Shown in pieces: positions 8,099 to 17,001 of a DNA stretch of 64,000 nucleotides. The notes beneath the pieces were generated by a model. It did not search any database. It had not been told where the DNA came from and was given only the letters and a program-made list of their open reading frames with translations. The first letter of the stretch is position 1, and the number at the start of each line of letters is the position of its first letter. A program made the translations under genes and the position numbers. Location of the stretch: contig NZ_JAUSXK010000001.1 in assembly GCF_030815955.1 (NCBI RefSeq), positions 496,001 to 560,000 on the forward strand, read 5' to 3'. Origin of the DNA: Microbacterium murale (GTDB lineage: Bacteria > Actinomycetota > Actinomycetes > Actinomycetales > Microbacteriaceae).

Positions 8099-9784
8099 AT
8101 GTCGATCTCACCGTTCCCCACCATCAGCGCTCCAGCAGGCGGCGTCCCCGCGACCTCCGCGCCCTGGAATCGTCAACAGCACTCGCAGATGCCGTCGCAT
8201 CGCTACGCCGACGTGCACGCCCGTGTCGACGTCCCCCTCGTCGATCGCACCTGGCCCATGAGACGACTCACTGAAGCCCCGCTCTGGGTACCCGTCGATC
8301 TCCGCGACGGGAACCAGGCCCTGGCGGAGCCGATGGATCCGGTGCGGAAGCGCCGCTTCTTCGAGTTGATGGTCACAATGGGCTACAAGGAGATCGAGGT
8401 GGGGTATCCCTCGTCCTCCCAGACCGACCACGACTTCGTCAGGCAGCTCGCCGACACCGATCTCGCACCGAGCGATGTGACCATCGTCGTGTTCACCCCG
8501 GCGCGACGCGACCTCATCGAGCGGACCGTGGAGTCGATCCGTGGCATCCGCAATCCGGTCGTCATCCACATGTACACCGCCACAGCGCCGATCTGGCGCG
8601 ACGTCGTCCTCGGCCGCGACCGCGATCAGCTGAAAGACCTGATCCTGCGCGGTGCGGACGATGTGCAGCGATGCGCAGACGGTCTTCCCAACGTGCGCTT
8701 CGAGTTCTCTCCCGAGGTCTTCAACCTCACTGAGCCCGACTTCGCGCTCGAGATCTGCGATGCCGTGACCACGTTGTGGGACGCGTCACCTGACCGTCCC
8801 GTCATCCTCAACCTGCCGGCCACCGTCGAGATCGCCACACCGAACGTGTACGCCGATCAGATCGAGTACATGCACCGGCATCTGTCCCGTCGCGACAGCG
8901 TGATCCTGTCCGTGCACCCGCACAACGACCGCGGCACCGGGATCGCCTGTGCGGAGCTCGCCGTGCTGGCCGGAGCACAGCGTGTGGAGGGATGCCTGTT
9001 CGGCAACGGCGAACGCACCGGTAACGTCGACATCGTCACCCTGGCCTTGAACATGCATGCGCAGGGAATCGACCCGATGATCGATTTCTCGGACATCGAC
9101 GAGATCAGGAGGATCGTCGAGGACTGCAACCGACTCGAACTGCATCCGCGGCATCCGTACGTCGGAGATCTCGTGCACACGGCATTCAGCGGAACGCATC
9201 AGGATGCGATTCGAAAAGGGTTCGCCGAGCACGGCGAGCGGGCGATGAGCGAGGGCCGTTCGGCGCGAGAGATCGCCTGGCGCGTGCCTTATCTGCCGAT
9301 CGACCCGGCAGACATCGGGCGGAGCTATGACGCAGTGATCCGCGTCAACTCGCAGTCGGGGAAGGGCGGGATCGCGTACCTGCTCGAGACCGAGTTCGGC
9401 ATGCGGTTGCCGCGTCGGCTGGAGATCGACCTCGCTCGCCGCGTCCAGCAGCACGCGGATGCGCACGGCGACGAAGTGTCCGCGGAGACGCTGCGCGAGA
9501 TCTTCGACGACGCCTATCTGATGCCGATGCCATCGATCACCGCAGAGCCGCCGACGTCCGCGCTCGACATCGTGAGCATTCACCGGACGAGCGTCGACGC
9601 AGACGGCACCGTCGGAGCGCTCACACTGGTCGAATTCCGCGATGGCACTGAAACGCGATGGGTCGCCGGAAGATCCGCCGACGAACAGGAGGCGACATCG
9701 AACGCGCTGCGCCGAGCCGGTCGCATCGCGGGATCGCCCCGGAAACACATCGGAAACACCGCCGACGCCGCTGCGCAAAACTGA
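8099..9784 (+). CDS. leuA: 2-isopropylmalate synthase
   Basis: A 561-residue LeuA of the long actinobacterial type. It condenses acetyl-CoA with 2-ketoisovalerate, the committed step of leucine synthesis. The TIM-barrel (about 65-340) has the metal- and substrate-binding [10 protein letters not shown] and the HxH metal motif in [10 protein letters not shown]. Linker subdomains follow, then a C-terminal leucine-binding domain from about residue 430. ATG 8099 gives the N-terminal extension normal in this group, ending in [15 protein letters not shown]. It stands alone, without leuB or leuCD nearby. Confidence 0.96.
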   Translation: MSISPFPTISAPAGGVPATSAPWNRQQHSQMPSHRYADVHARVDVPLVDRTWPMRRLTEAPLWVPVDLRDGNQALAEPMDPVRKRRFFELMVTMGYKEIEVGYPSSSQTDHDFVRQLADTDLAPSDVTIVVFTPARRDLIERTVESIRGIRNPVVIHMYTATAPIWRDVVLGRDRDQLKDLILRGADDVQRCADGLPNVRFEFSPEVFNLTEPDFALEICDAVTTLWDASPDRPVILNLPATVEIATPNVYADQIEYMHRHLSRRDSVILSVHPHNDRGTGIACAELAVLAGAQRVEGCLFGNGERTGNVDIVTLALNMHAQGIDPMIDFSDIDEIRRIVEDCNRLELHPRHPYVGDLVHTAFSGTHQDAIRKGFAEHGERAMSEGRSAREIAWRVPYLPIDPADIGRSYDAVIRVNSQSGKGGIAYLLETEFGMRLPRRLEIDLARRVQQHADAHGDEVSAETLREIFDDAYLMPMPSITAEPPTSALDIVSIHRTSVDADGTVGALTLVEFRDGTETRWVAGRSADEQEATSNALRRAGRIAGSPRKHIGNTADAAAQN

Positions 9785-9801
9785 CCGCCCAAGATGGGTG
9801 G

Positions 9802-10539
9802 GTGTCCTTCCCAGCTCGCCGCGTCGCCGTTCTGCACCTTCGAACGCGGCGGCCGAGCAATCCGCGATATCAGCGTGAGCTCGACATGCTGAACTCCGTC
9901 GCCGTGGCGACGATCGAATCGCTCGGCTGGAGCGCTCAGGTCGTCGCCACCGCGGAACGCCCCGTGATCGAGAGTCTGACTGCTGCTCGTGAGGCAGACA
10001 TGGTCGTGCTGATGGGTGGCGAGGATGTGGATCCGCGACTGTACGGTGACAACCCCGACTATCCGGGTTCCGGTCACCATGAGTCGCGCGCGGACAGCAC
10101 GCAGATAGCTGTCGTTCTGGAGGCGATGCAGCACGGCAAGCCTCTGTTGGGGATCTGCCGCGGTGTCCAGCTGATCAATGTCGCCCTCGGCGGAACTCTC
10201 GTGCAGCATCTGCCGACGGTCGCCGGCCATAGGGGCATTCCGAGTTCCGGCGAAGGCTTCGTCACGAATCTCGTCACCCTCGAGCCGGAATCCGATCTCG
10301 ATCGCGATGTGGATGCCGCGGATCCGGTCATGTGCACCCACCACCAGGCTGTCGAGATTCTCGGCAACGGCCTCGTGGTCGCGGGACGCTCGGTGGACGG
10401 TGTGGTCGAGGCGATCCTGCACGAGTCCGCGCCGATCACCGGCGTGCAGTGGCATCCGGAGCATCCGAGGACCGCAGGTCGACAGCTGCGCGCGCTGCTG
10501 CTGCGGCTGGAGCGGCAACTCGCTGCCAGCCGGGTCTGA
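9802..10539 (+). CDS. Gamma-glutamyl-GABA hydrolase-type class I glutamine amidotransferase
   Basis: A 245-residue peptidase C26 / PuuD-type hydrolase. The nucleophile elbow is GICRGVQLINVALGG, with cysteine at about residue 118. The His-Glu pair lies in GVQWHPEHP. The early VLMGGEDVDPRLYG is typical of the family. An open frame continues upstream into leuA, but GTG 9802, 17 bp after the leuA stop, gives the expected N-terminus. The substrate is uncertain: family members hydrolyse gamma-glutamyl amides in polyamine or related catabolism, and no such pathway genes are nearby. Confidence 0.85.
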   Translation: MSFPARRVAVLHLRTRRPSNPRYQRELDMLNSVAVATIESLGWSAQVVATAERPVIESLTAAREADMVVLMGGEDVDPRLYGDNPDYPGSGHHESRADSTQIAVVLEAMQHGKPLLGICRGVQLINVALGGTLVQHLPTVAGHRGIPSSGEGFVTNLVTLEPESDLDRDVDAADPVMCTHHQAVEILGNGLVVAGRSVDGVVEAILHESAPITGVQWHPEHPRTAGRQLRALLLRLERQLAASRV

Positions 10540-10550
10540 GCACGTTCCCG

Positions 10551-10931
10551 TCAGACGAAGGCGGGCAGGAACGAGACGACGAACCCGATGACCCCGGCGG
10601 AAGTGAAGATGACGCCCAGCGTGAGCAGCACGCGTCTACCCATCGGCGGATGAATCCGCGCATTATCTGGATTCCTGGCGCTGACATACCCGCTGTGCCA
10701 GTCTTCCGCGGTCAACTCCGACCCGCGCAGCGGCCGCTCATGGAAATCTCCGCGGGCGAACCAGCGTGCGATCGGAACGTCGTCGCGCTGGATGACGGCG
10801 ATGTCGACGCGCTCCCAGGTACCCTCGGTGAGCGCGACCATACCGGCGACGATGAGCAGGGGGATGCCGACGCCGAGCCCGATCCACGACATCGCCTCGC
10901 CGACCGCGGCGAGGGTGTCGATGATCTGCAC
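10551..10931 (-). CDS. Hypothetical two-helix membrane protein
   Basis: A 126-residue protein of unrecognised family. It has hydrophobic segments at about 13-35 and 99-125 and a hydrophilic middle (TWERVDIAVIQRDDVPIARW and onward). The ends are in the membrane and the roughly 60-residue loop lies on one side. It is convergent with the amidotransferase, 11 bp apart. No function is proposed. Confidence 0.7.
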   Translation of the reverse strand: MQIIDTLAAVGEAMSWIGLGVGIPLLIVAGMVALTEGTWERVDIAVIQRDDVPIARWFARGDFHERPLRGSELTAEDWHSGYVSARNPDNARIHPPMGRRVLLTLGVIFTSAGVIGFVVSFLPAFV

Positions 10932-11044
10932 GTGATCATCGTATTGCGTATAACGCGTTGCCAGGCTCCGGTCAACCGGGTCGTGTCGTGCGTCTCGCGG
11001 ATCTACCGTGGCAGCACCACGTCGATCGAGAGGATGGACAGCTC

Positions 11045-11332
11045 ATGAGCGGCATCGAAGATCAGGGCCTGCGCCCGGAGAACGTCGAACCGGCGCCCGC
11101 CGACGATTCCGAAGAACAGGGACGGCGCGCTCAGGGCGAGTCGGCATCAGCGGAATCAGAGAGCGAGGACGGCTCTCGCGCAGGGACGCATCCCGATCCG
11201 TCACGCCTCGGCCACACTTCTCAGGCAGAGGGAGAGGATCCTCCCCGCACCGACACGCATCCGGATCCTGTTCTACCCGGTCACCCGTCACAGGCCGAAG
11301 GGGAAGACCAACAGGACGGGGACGCGCGATGA
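11045..11332 (+). CDS. Hydrophilic acidic repeat protein
   Basis: A 95-residue protein, very rich in Glu, Asp, Ser, Gly and Pro, with no hydrophobic core and almost certainly disordered. The C-terminal half consists of two 23-residue repeats beginning THPDP and sharing SQAEGED. ATG 11045 is chosen over the longer frame because it excludes an Arg/His-rich non-coding-like stretch. Its stop overlaps the next gene as ATGA, so the pair is coupled. Family unknown. Confidence 0.6.
   Translation: MSGIEDQGLRPENVEPAPADDSEEQGRRAQGESASAESESEDGSRAGTHPDPSRLGHTSQAEGEDPPRTDTHPDPVLPGHPSQAEGEDQQDGDAR
11186..11323 (+). repeat. Two tandem 69-bp coding repeats
   Basis: Units at 11186-11254 and 11255-11323 encode the two 23-residue THPDP...SQAEGED repeats. 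Many differences between the copies fall at third codon positions, for example CAGGCAGAGGGAGAGGA against CAGGCCGAAGGGGAAGA. That suggests an old duplication kept under protein-level constraint. Confidence 0.75.
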
Positions 11333-11598
11333 CTGTTCCGGTTGATCCGCGATCATCGGCGGAGCACGAGGAGACGTCGGGCGAAGAGGCGACGACGGCG
11401 AACAAGGCCGGGGAGCCGAATCCGCCGGACGATGCCGAAGAGCCCACGACGGAAGACCTCCAGGAGCCGAGCACCGAGAAAGCGCCCGGTGAGGAGCCCA
11501 AGGCTCCCGACAGGACAGAGCCGGAGCCGAGCCATGAAGCGGTTGGTATCGGAATCATCGGCCGACCTCAAACCGAGATGGACGAGGAGAACACCTGA
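11329..11598 (+). CDS. Acidic, Pro/Glu/Thr-rich hypothetical protein
   Basis: An 89-residue protein, mostly Glu, Pro, Thr, Ala and Asp, and probably disordered. It ends in a more ordered tail, AVGIGIIGRPQTEMDEENT. The start overlaps the stop of the preceding acidic gene (ATGA, 11329-11332). No family is recognised. The bias resembles its neighbour, so the two may be related in function or origin. Confidence 0.6.
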   Translation: MTVPVDPRSSAEHEETSGEEATTANKAGEPNPPDDAEEPTTEDLQEPSTEKAPGEEPKAPDRTEPEPSHEAVGIGIIGRPQTEMDEENT

Positions 11599-11617
11599 CC
11601 CCTCTAGGTAGGATCGG

Positions 11618-11689
11618 TGCCCCTGGAGGGACTCGAACCCCCAACCGTTTGCTTAGGACGCAACTGCTCTTCCATTGAGCTACAGAGGC
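11618..11689 (-). tRNA. tRNA-Arg (anticodon CCU)
   Basis: A 72-nt cloverleaf. The 7-bp acceptor stem pairs GCCTCTG with CAGGGGC (one G-T). The D arm is GCTC/GAGC. The anticodon loop GTCCTAA gives CCU, reading AGG, and the T loop is TTCGAGT. The outermost anticodon-stem pair is mismatched (G-A). The discriminator is A, and CCA is not encoded. Confidence 0.93.
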
Positions 11690-11728
11690 TGGCCAGACAA
11701 GTCTATCCACTCAGACGTACTGTCGTTG

Positions 11729-12226
11729 TCACGCCGCCAGCGCGAGATACGGCTCCCAGCACGGGTCGCTGCGCTCCGTTCCTCGTACGGTCCAACCCGC
11801 ACCATGCGGGGGTCGCGGAGCGAATCTCAGCTCCCAACGCATCTCCTGCGGTGTGCGGTCGCTCTTGACATTGTTGCAGCGCAGACAGCAGGCGACGAGG
11901 TTCTCCCACGAGTCCGCTCCCCCGCGCGAACGCGGCAGCACATGATCGATCGTGGACGCCGACTTTCCGCAGTACCCGCAACGGTGATTGTCGCGGCGCA
12001 GCACTCCGCGCCGCGTGACCGGGACACGTCTGCTCATCGGCAGCCGCACGTATCTGCGGAGGATGATCACGGCCGGACGATCGTAGGGCCCTCGTGCACC
12101 CCAGACCGGATCGTCTTCCACGCGTTCGATCACAGTGGCCTTCTGATTCATCACGAGCACCAGGGCTCGCTTGAACGAGACCACGGCAAGCGGCTCATAC
12201 CCGGCGTTCAGAACAAGTGTGCGCAT
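11729..12226 (-). CDS. HNH endonuclease family protein
   Basis: A 165-residue protein common in actinobacteria. The N-terminal part (MRTLVLNAGYEPLAVVSFKR) is the conserved non-nuclease region. The HNH module (about 90-140) has CGYCG, the DH of STIDHVLPRSRGG, the asparagine of WENLV and the second metal pair in CLRCN. ATG 12226 is preferred to 12232 because GAGAGG then lies at proper spacing. Likely a metal-dependent nuclease of unknown target; there is no restriction methylase or phage context. Confidence 0.88.
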   Translation of the reverse strand: MRTLVLNAGYEPLAVVSFKRALVLVMNQKATVIERVEDDPVWGARGPYDRPAVIILRRYVRLPMSRRVPVTRRGVLRRDNHRCGYCGKSASTIDHVLPRSRGGADSWENLVACCLRCNNVKSDRTPQEMRWELRFAPRPPHGAGWTVRGTERSDPCWEPYLALAA

Positions 12227-12312
12227 CGTCATCCTCTCGATCCGCCGGGACGGCTTCCCGGCACTCTCGAATCACACGACGCCGTTCAAACGACAGAACT
12301 TACGCAGGGACG

Positions 12313-12341
12313 AAAAAAGGCGCCGTCTCAGAGACAGCGCC
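12313..12341 (-). terminator. Rho-independent terminator after microprotein
   Basis: Reading the minus strand, GGCGCTGTCTC (12341-12331) and GAGACGGCGCC (12329-12319) form an almost perfect stem with a minimal loop, followed by six T (12318-12313). The microprotein's stop codon lies inside the stem, so the terminator overlaps the end of the ORF. Confidence 0.85.
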
Positions 12342-12438
12342 TTTCGCACACGACAACATCGGTGCATCCCTGCGGGCAATGCCGAAGGACATAACGACCG
12401 AGCGCATCCATGGTGCGGATGCTCGGTATTCGTTCCAT
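12328..12438 (-). CDS. 36-aa Cys-rich microprotein
   Basis: A short ORF between the M23 peptidase and the HNH gene. It starts at ATG 12438 with GGGAGAAG nine bases upstream and ends at TGA 12328, within a strong terminator. The product begins MERIPSIRTMDALGRYV and ends with the cysteine pattern C-x3-C-x6-C-x3-C in its last 16 residues. Four cysteines in a short C-terminal segment suggest metal binding or disulfides. The start signal, compact terminator and Cys spacing argue that it is real. Function unknown. Confidence 0.65.
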   Translation of the reverse strand: MERIPSIRTMDALGRYVLRHCPQGCTDVVVCERRCL

Positions 12439-12551
12439 CGGCTTCTCCCGTTCGTGCGACGACGGGATCAGATTAGCCCATCGCACCGACGGATGACGAA
12501 ACGACTGGTGAACACTCAGGCGCGTGTCGCACCGAGAACAAGACCGGACGG

Positions 12552-13403
12552 TCAGCCGGCGTTCGCAGCGAGCCAGGAGTACGGCTCAAGGATATTGCCG
12601 TTAACGTGCACCTCGAAATGGAGGTGATTCGCGGTGGAGCTGCCTGTGCTGCCGACCCCGCCGATGAGCTGACCGGCCGCCACCGTCTGCCCTGCCGAGA
12701 CCTGGCGCGTGCCATTCGTCATGTGAGCGTACGTCGTCGAAACGGCCTGACCGCCGATGACGTGGTCGATCACGACGGCGACGCCGTACCCGTAATAACT
12801 CTCCGACGACACCCGGACGACTCCGGCTGCTGCCGCGTAGATCGGTGTACCCGCCGGCGCGAGCATGTCTGCACCGTCGTGACCACCGCTGTCCGGGCCG
12901 ACCGTCGTGCGTCCCTCGGTATACGAGCCCCGCGGAAGGGGATAGCGGACCTCGCCGGATCCGGGAGAAACGAGCGCGTAGCTCCCGATGTCGATGCTTC
13001 CCCCTGATGCACCGGACGACGCCGATGCGGCGGCCCTGGAAGCTGCTTCGGCGGCTGCAGCTGCGGCAGCCTCCTCAGCCTTCTTCTTGTCGATCTCCTC
13101 CTGCGTGGTCGCGCTGTACGTCGACCGGTCAAGCGGAGCGGCTGTCGCGGCGGATGCCACGACGAGGGATTGAGAGTCGTCGGCTGCGACCTGCTGAAGT
13201 GTGGCGGTCGCGTCGACCGGCGTCGAAGATGCCGCGTATGCGGGCAGCGCCACGGCTGCGACCAGTGCGCCGACTGCGCCGAAGATGGCGATCGACCGCA
13301 TCGGTTTGATCATCTTGCGCGCGACGTCGCGAGGGGCGGCAGTGCGACTTCGCTTCAGAGACTTTTCAGATGTGTTCGCGGTCGGTTCGATATCTGCGGC
13401 CAA
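12552..13403 (-). CDS. Secreted M23-family peptidase (LytM-like)
   Basis: A 283-residue cell-wall peptidase, exported and acting on peptidoglycan. A basic N-terminus is followed by a signal or anchor segment (about 36-58, SIAIFGAVGALVAAVALPAY). An Ala-rich helical region with a poly-Ala stretch follows (about 105-130), then the M23 domain (about 155-280). The zinc ligands are the H and D of GGHDGAD and the final H of HLHFEVH. The start is taken as TTG 13403 because GGAGG sits seven to eight bases upstream; a later ATG would shorten only the cytoplasmic tail. Confidence 0.9.
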   Translation of the reverse strand: MAADIEPTANTSEKSLKRSRTAAPRDVARKMIKPMRSIAIFGAVGALVAAVALPAYAASSTPVDATATLQQVAADDSQSLVVASAATAAPLDRSTYSATTQEEIDKKKAEEAAAAAAAEAASRAAASASSGASGGSIDIGSYALVSPGSGEVRYPLPRGSYTEGRTTVGPDSGGHDGADMLAPAGTPIYAAAAGVVRVSSESYYGYGVAVVIDHVIGGQAVSTTYAHMTNGTRQVSAGQTVAAGQLIGGVGSTGSSTANHLHFEVHVNGNILEPYSWLAANAG

Positions 13404-13663
13404 AAGGGAATCCTCCAGTGCCTCGACGCTCGGGTGCGCTGGCTCGTCTTCACTCTGCTACTCGTGCCACCTGTTCGGTGACATTTTGTGCGGATTGTCC
13501 GCGGAGAGGACGAGCCGGTGAGGCGATCTTCGCGGAAATGCCGCCAGCGGGCTTCTTCACTGACGACCTGTCCGAGGCTACCGGAAGATAACGATTCTGT
13601 CACCCTGAGACACTGGCAATCTCCCGAACGGGTCGTATCGGACCATTCCGGCGTGATCAGACG
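13404..13663 (-). other. 260-bp 5' region of M23 gene, no gene seen
   Basis: This gap between the DtxR-type gene and the M23 peptidase, both on the minus strand, probably holds the peptidase promoter and a long leader. A TATCTT -10-like box lies near 13587-13592. I searched for a ydaO-type c-di-AMP riboswitch, common before actinobacterial wall peptidases, and did not find its conserved blocks. Confidence 0.4.
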
Positions 13664-14365
13664 TCAGGCAGGCTCGCCCACCAGGAAGATATGCGAAGCG
13701 AGTTCCACTGGCAGCTCGAGTCCCTCGTCGACGCCGTCCATCTGGATCAGCACATAGCCCTCGTTGAAGCGGTAGTTGCCGCGCGCGCCGGGCACGACAC
13801 CCGCGTCACGCAGCTGCTCGAGCAGCTCAGGGTCGACCTGTGCGGGTTCTGCGAGGCGTCGAACCGTGCCCTCGATCGGCTCATTCGCGGCGTTCAGCTT
13901 CTTCACGAGGCCGATCACGCCCTCGTCGAACGTGCGGGCAGGAATATCGCCCAACTGGTCGAGGCCGGGGATGGGGTTGCCGTACGGCGACTCCGTGGGG
14001 TGCCCCAGCAGTTCGACGAGCCGGCGTTCCACCTGCTCGCTCATCACGTGCTCCCAGCGGCACGCCTCCTCGTGCACGAACGCCCAGTCCAGCCCGATCA
14101 CATCCGAGAGCAGCCGCTCGGCCAGCCGATGCTTGCGCATCACGTCGACGGCCTTCCGGCGTCCGGCGTCGGTGAGCTCGAGCGTCCGATCCTCGGAGAC
14201 GACGACGAGTCCGTCGCGCTCCATCCGCCCGACCGTCTGCGAGACGGTGGGGCCGGAGTGGCCGAGCCGCTCGGAGATCCGCGCGCGCAGCGGGACGATG
14301 TTCTCCTCCTCCAGCTCGAGGATGGTACGGAGGTACATCTCCGTGGTGTCGATCAAGTCCGTCAT
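13664..14365 (-). CDS. DtxR-family metal-dependent regulator
   Basis: A 233-residue iron- or manganese-dependent repressor. The N-terminal winged helix (about 1-65) contains LGHSGPTVSQTVGRMERDGL. The dimerisation and metal-binding domain (about 66-140) has the H/E-rich RLAERLLSDVIGLDWAFVHE and CRWEHVMS. An SH3-like C-terminal domain (about 155-233) follows. Length and domains fit IdeR/DtxR, but iron versus manganese specificity is not certain. A DtxR-box-like sequence upstream suggests autoregulation. Confidence 0.92.
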   Translation of the reverse strand: MTDLIDTTEMYLRTILELEEENIVPLRARISERLGHSGPTVSQTVGRMERDGLVVVSEDRTLELTDAGRRKAVDVMRKHRLAERLLSDVIGLDWAFVHEEACRWEHVMSEQVERRLVELLGHPTESPYGNPIPGLDQLGDIPARTFDEGVIGLVKKLNAANEPIEGTVRRLAEPAQVDPELLEQLRDAGVVPGARGNYRFNEGYVLIQMDGVDEGLELPVELASHIFLVGEPA

Positions 14366-14383
14366 TAGGCCCTCCGGGTCTTC

Positions 14384-14400
14384 TTAGGTAAGCCTACATT
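14384..14400. promoter_or_regulatory. Candidate DtxR/IdeR box
   Basis: TTAGGTAAGCCTACATT, 19 bp upstream of the DtxR-family start, matches the first half of the consensus TTAGGTTAGGCTAACCTAA well and the second half partly. Its position over the likely promoter fits metal-dependent autorepression. Confidence 0.55.
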
Positions 14401-14458
14401 CTCACGTGAGCATCAGAGCCGGTCATAGGGAGAAATCACTGCACGGCCACGGCCCTAG

Positions 14459-15580
<1,122 letters not shown>

Positions 15581-15594
15581 GCCCGGCTCGAGGA

Positions 15595-16254
15595 CTACTC
15601 CTCGTCGGAGTCGTCGTCTGCAGAGTCGTCGTCTGCAGAGTCGTCGTCTGCAGAGTCGTCGTCTGCAGAGTCGTCGTCTGCAGACTCGTCGTCCTCGGCA
15701 GACTCGTCGTCCTCGTCAGAGTCATCGAGTTCGGCGGAGTCATCGAGCTCATCGATGTCGACTCCGTCCAGGTCGCCGGCGTGCAGCGTACGCGACTCGG
15801 ACGTGTCATCGTCGTCATCGTCCTCGTCGTCGAAGTCGTCGCCGTCTTCTTCATCGTCTTCATCGTCCCCGTCGGAAGCGGTTTCGGCCGCGGCCGATCC
15901 CCCGGCGTCGGCCGCATCAGCCGCCGCCTGCTCAGCGAGTTCGACCTGGTGCGCACGATATTCGGCGAGGCGCTCGGCCCACGGCACCCACTCCGGCGCG
16001 AGAAGTGCGCCGTCCGTCGGCATCAGTTCCACCTCGAGCACGGTCGGCTCGGCGTCGTCGACACGAGCGACCGTGACCGTCCAGTACCATCCCGGATACC
16101 CGGGCAGCCGATTCTCGAAGCGCAACGAAACCGATCCGTCATCCTCGACGACGTAGCCCGCTGCGGGACCGACCGTCGAGGCGGGAGTGATCTCGTGCAG
16201 CGCAGCGAGCGCGAGATCGTGCGCGCCGATCAGGCGTGCGTCGGCATCAGGCAT
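15595..16254 (-). CDS. DUF3027 protein with acidic repeat tail
   Basis: A 219-residue protein. The N-terminal 120 residues are DUF3027 (DARLIGAHDLALAALHEI, GYPGWYWTVTVARVD, EVELMPTDGALLAPEWVPW). The rest is an extremely acidic, probably disordered tail of Asp, Glu, Ser and Ala ending in SADDD repeats. The function of DUF3027 is unknown. It lies downstream of the cold-shock gene with an 8-bp overlap, a pairing frequent in actinobacteria, so a link to RNA handling is plausible but unproven. Confidence 0.85.
   Translation of the reverse strand: MPDADARLIGAHDLALAALHEITPASTVGPAAGYVVEDDGSVSLRFENRLPGYPGWYWTVTVARVDDAEPTVLEVELMPTDGALLAPEWVPWAERLAEYRAHQVELAEQAAADAADAGGSAAAETASDGDDEDDEEDGDDFDDEDDDDDDTSESRTLHAGDLDGVDIDELDDSAELDDSDEDDESAEDDESADDDSADDDSADDDSADDDSADDDSDEE
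15608..15682 (-). repeat. Five tandem 15-bp coding repeats
   Basis: Five perfect head-to-tail copies of GAGTCGTCGTCTGCA (plus-strand reading). They encode the SADDD repeats in the C-terminal tail of the DUF3027 protein; degenerate units continue to about 15720. The unit is a multiple of three, so gain or loss of copies would change tail length without a frameshift. Confidence 0.95.
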
Positions 16255-16627
16255 CTAGGTCCTCGGCAACCTTGCGCAGCATCGCCGCGATCTTGCGTCC
16301 GTGGCTCGATGCCGGATAGCGGCCGCGGCGCAGATCGCCACCGATGCCGTCGAGGACCTTCACGAGATCCTCGATGATGATCGCCATATCGTCTGCGGGT
16401 TTGCGCTTCGCCTTCGCGAGGCTGACCGGGGCGTCGAGCACGCGCACCGAGAGTGCCTGAAGTCCGCGTTTGCCGTCGGCTACGCCGAACTCGACGCGTG
16501 CTCCCTGCTTGACCGTCGCGCCCGCAGGCAGAGCGGAGGCGTGGAGGAAGACATCCTGGCCGTCATCGCTGGCGATGAAGCCGAAGCCCTTCTCGTCGTC
16601 GTAGAACCTGACCTTGCCGGTGGGCAT
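16247..16627 (-). CDS. Cold-shock domain protein with C-terminal extension
   Basis: A 126-residue protein with an N-terminal cold-shock domain (about 1-65). The RNA-binding motifs are recognisable: KVRFYDDEKGFGFIAS (RNP1, GFGFI) and DVFLHASAL (RNP2). The C-terminal 60 residues are a helical extension of the kind seen in actinobacterial two-part CspB-like proteins. ATG 16627 gives the conserved start MPTGKVRFY; the longer frame is rejected. The stop overlaps the DUF3027 start by 8 bp. Confidence 0.9.
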   Translation of the reverse strand: MPTGKVRFYDDEKGFGFIASDDGQDVFLHASALPAGATVKQGARVEFGVADGKRGLQALSVRVLDAPVSLAKAKRKPADDMAIIIEDLVKVLDGIGGDLRRGRYPASSHGRKIAAMLRKVAEDLDA

Positions 16628-16723
16628 GGAGAACCTCGCGTTGTGTGATGGTGCCGGAAAGAAGGCGCGCGCGTACGCGGCCACCCCCAGCCTACCGGTG
16701 TTCAAGGGACTAAGCTGAGACGG

Positions 16724-16999
16724 ATGAGCACGCAGAATTCCGGACCGGACGTTCCCGTCCGACGCCTGGATCGCATCCTCGCCCTAACGGCATTGACGCT
16801 CGCCGCACTCTCTGTCATCTGCTTCTTCGCGATCATCATCGGCAGCGCGGCCGGCATGACGCAGGAATCCTTCTCCGAGGGCCTCTGGCCGTTCGTCGTC
16901 GCGATCCCGCCGTACGGTCTGCCGATCGCGTTCGCGATGATCATCGCGCTGCTCGTGATGAACTTCGTGAGGAAGGGTCGCGCCGCCAAGCGCTCCTGA
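16724..16999 (+). CDS. Small two-helix membrane protein
   Basis: A 91-residue protein with two clear hydrophobic segments (about 18-44 and 54-82) and a basic C-terminus (RKGRAAKRS), so both ends are probably cytoplasmic. No recognised family. The next gene begins 3 bp after its stop, suggesting a shared transcript with the helicase-associated protein and XPB. Confidence 0.75.
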   Translation: MSTQNSGPDVPVRRLDRILALTALTLAALSVICFFAIIIGSAAGMTQESFSEGLWPFVVAIPPYGLPIAFAMIIALLVMNFVRKGRAAKRS

Positions 17000-17001
17000 C
17001 G

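Noticed and set aside
13404..13663. A c-di-AMP (ydaO) riboswitch before the M23 peptidase
   Set aside because: The conserved blocks of this riboswitch were not found on the minus strand, although the context would suit it.
15608..15682. A CRISPR array
   Set aside because: The repeats are 15 bp with no spacers and lie in frame in a coding region.
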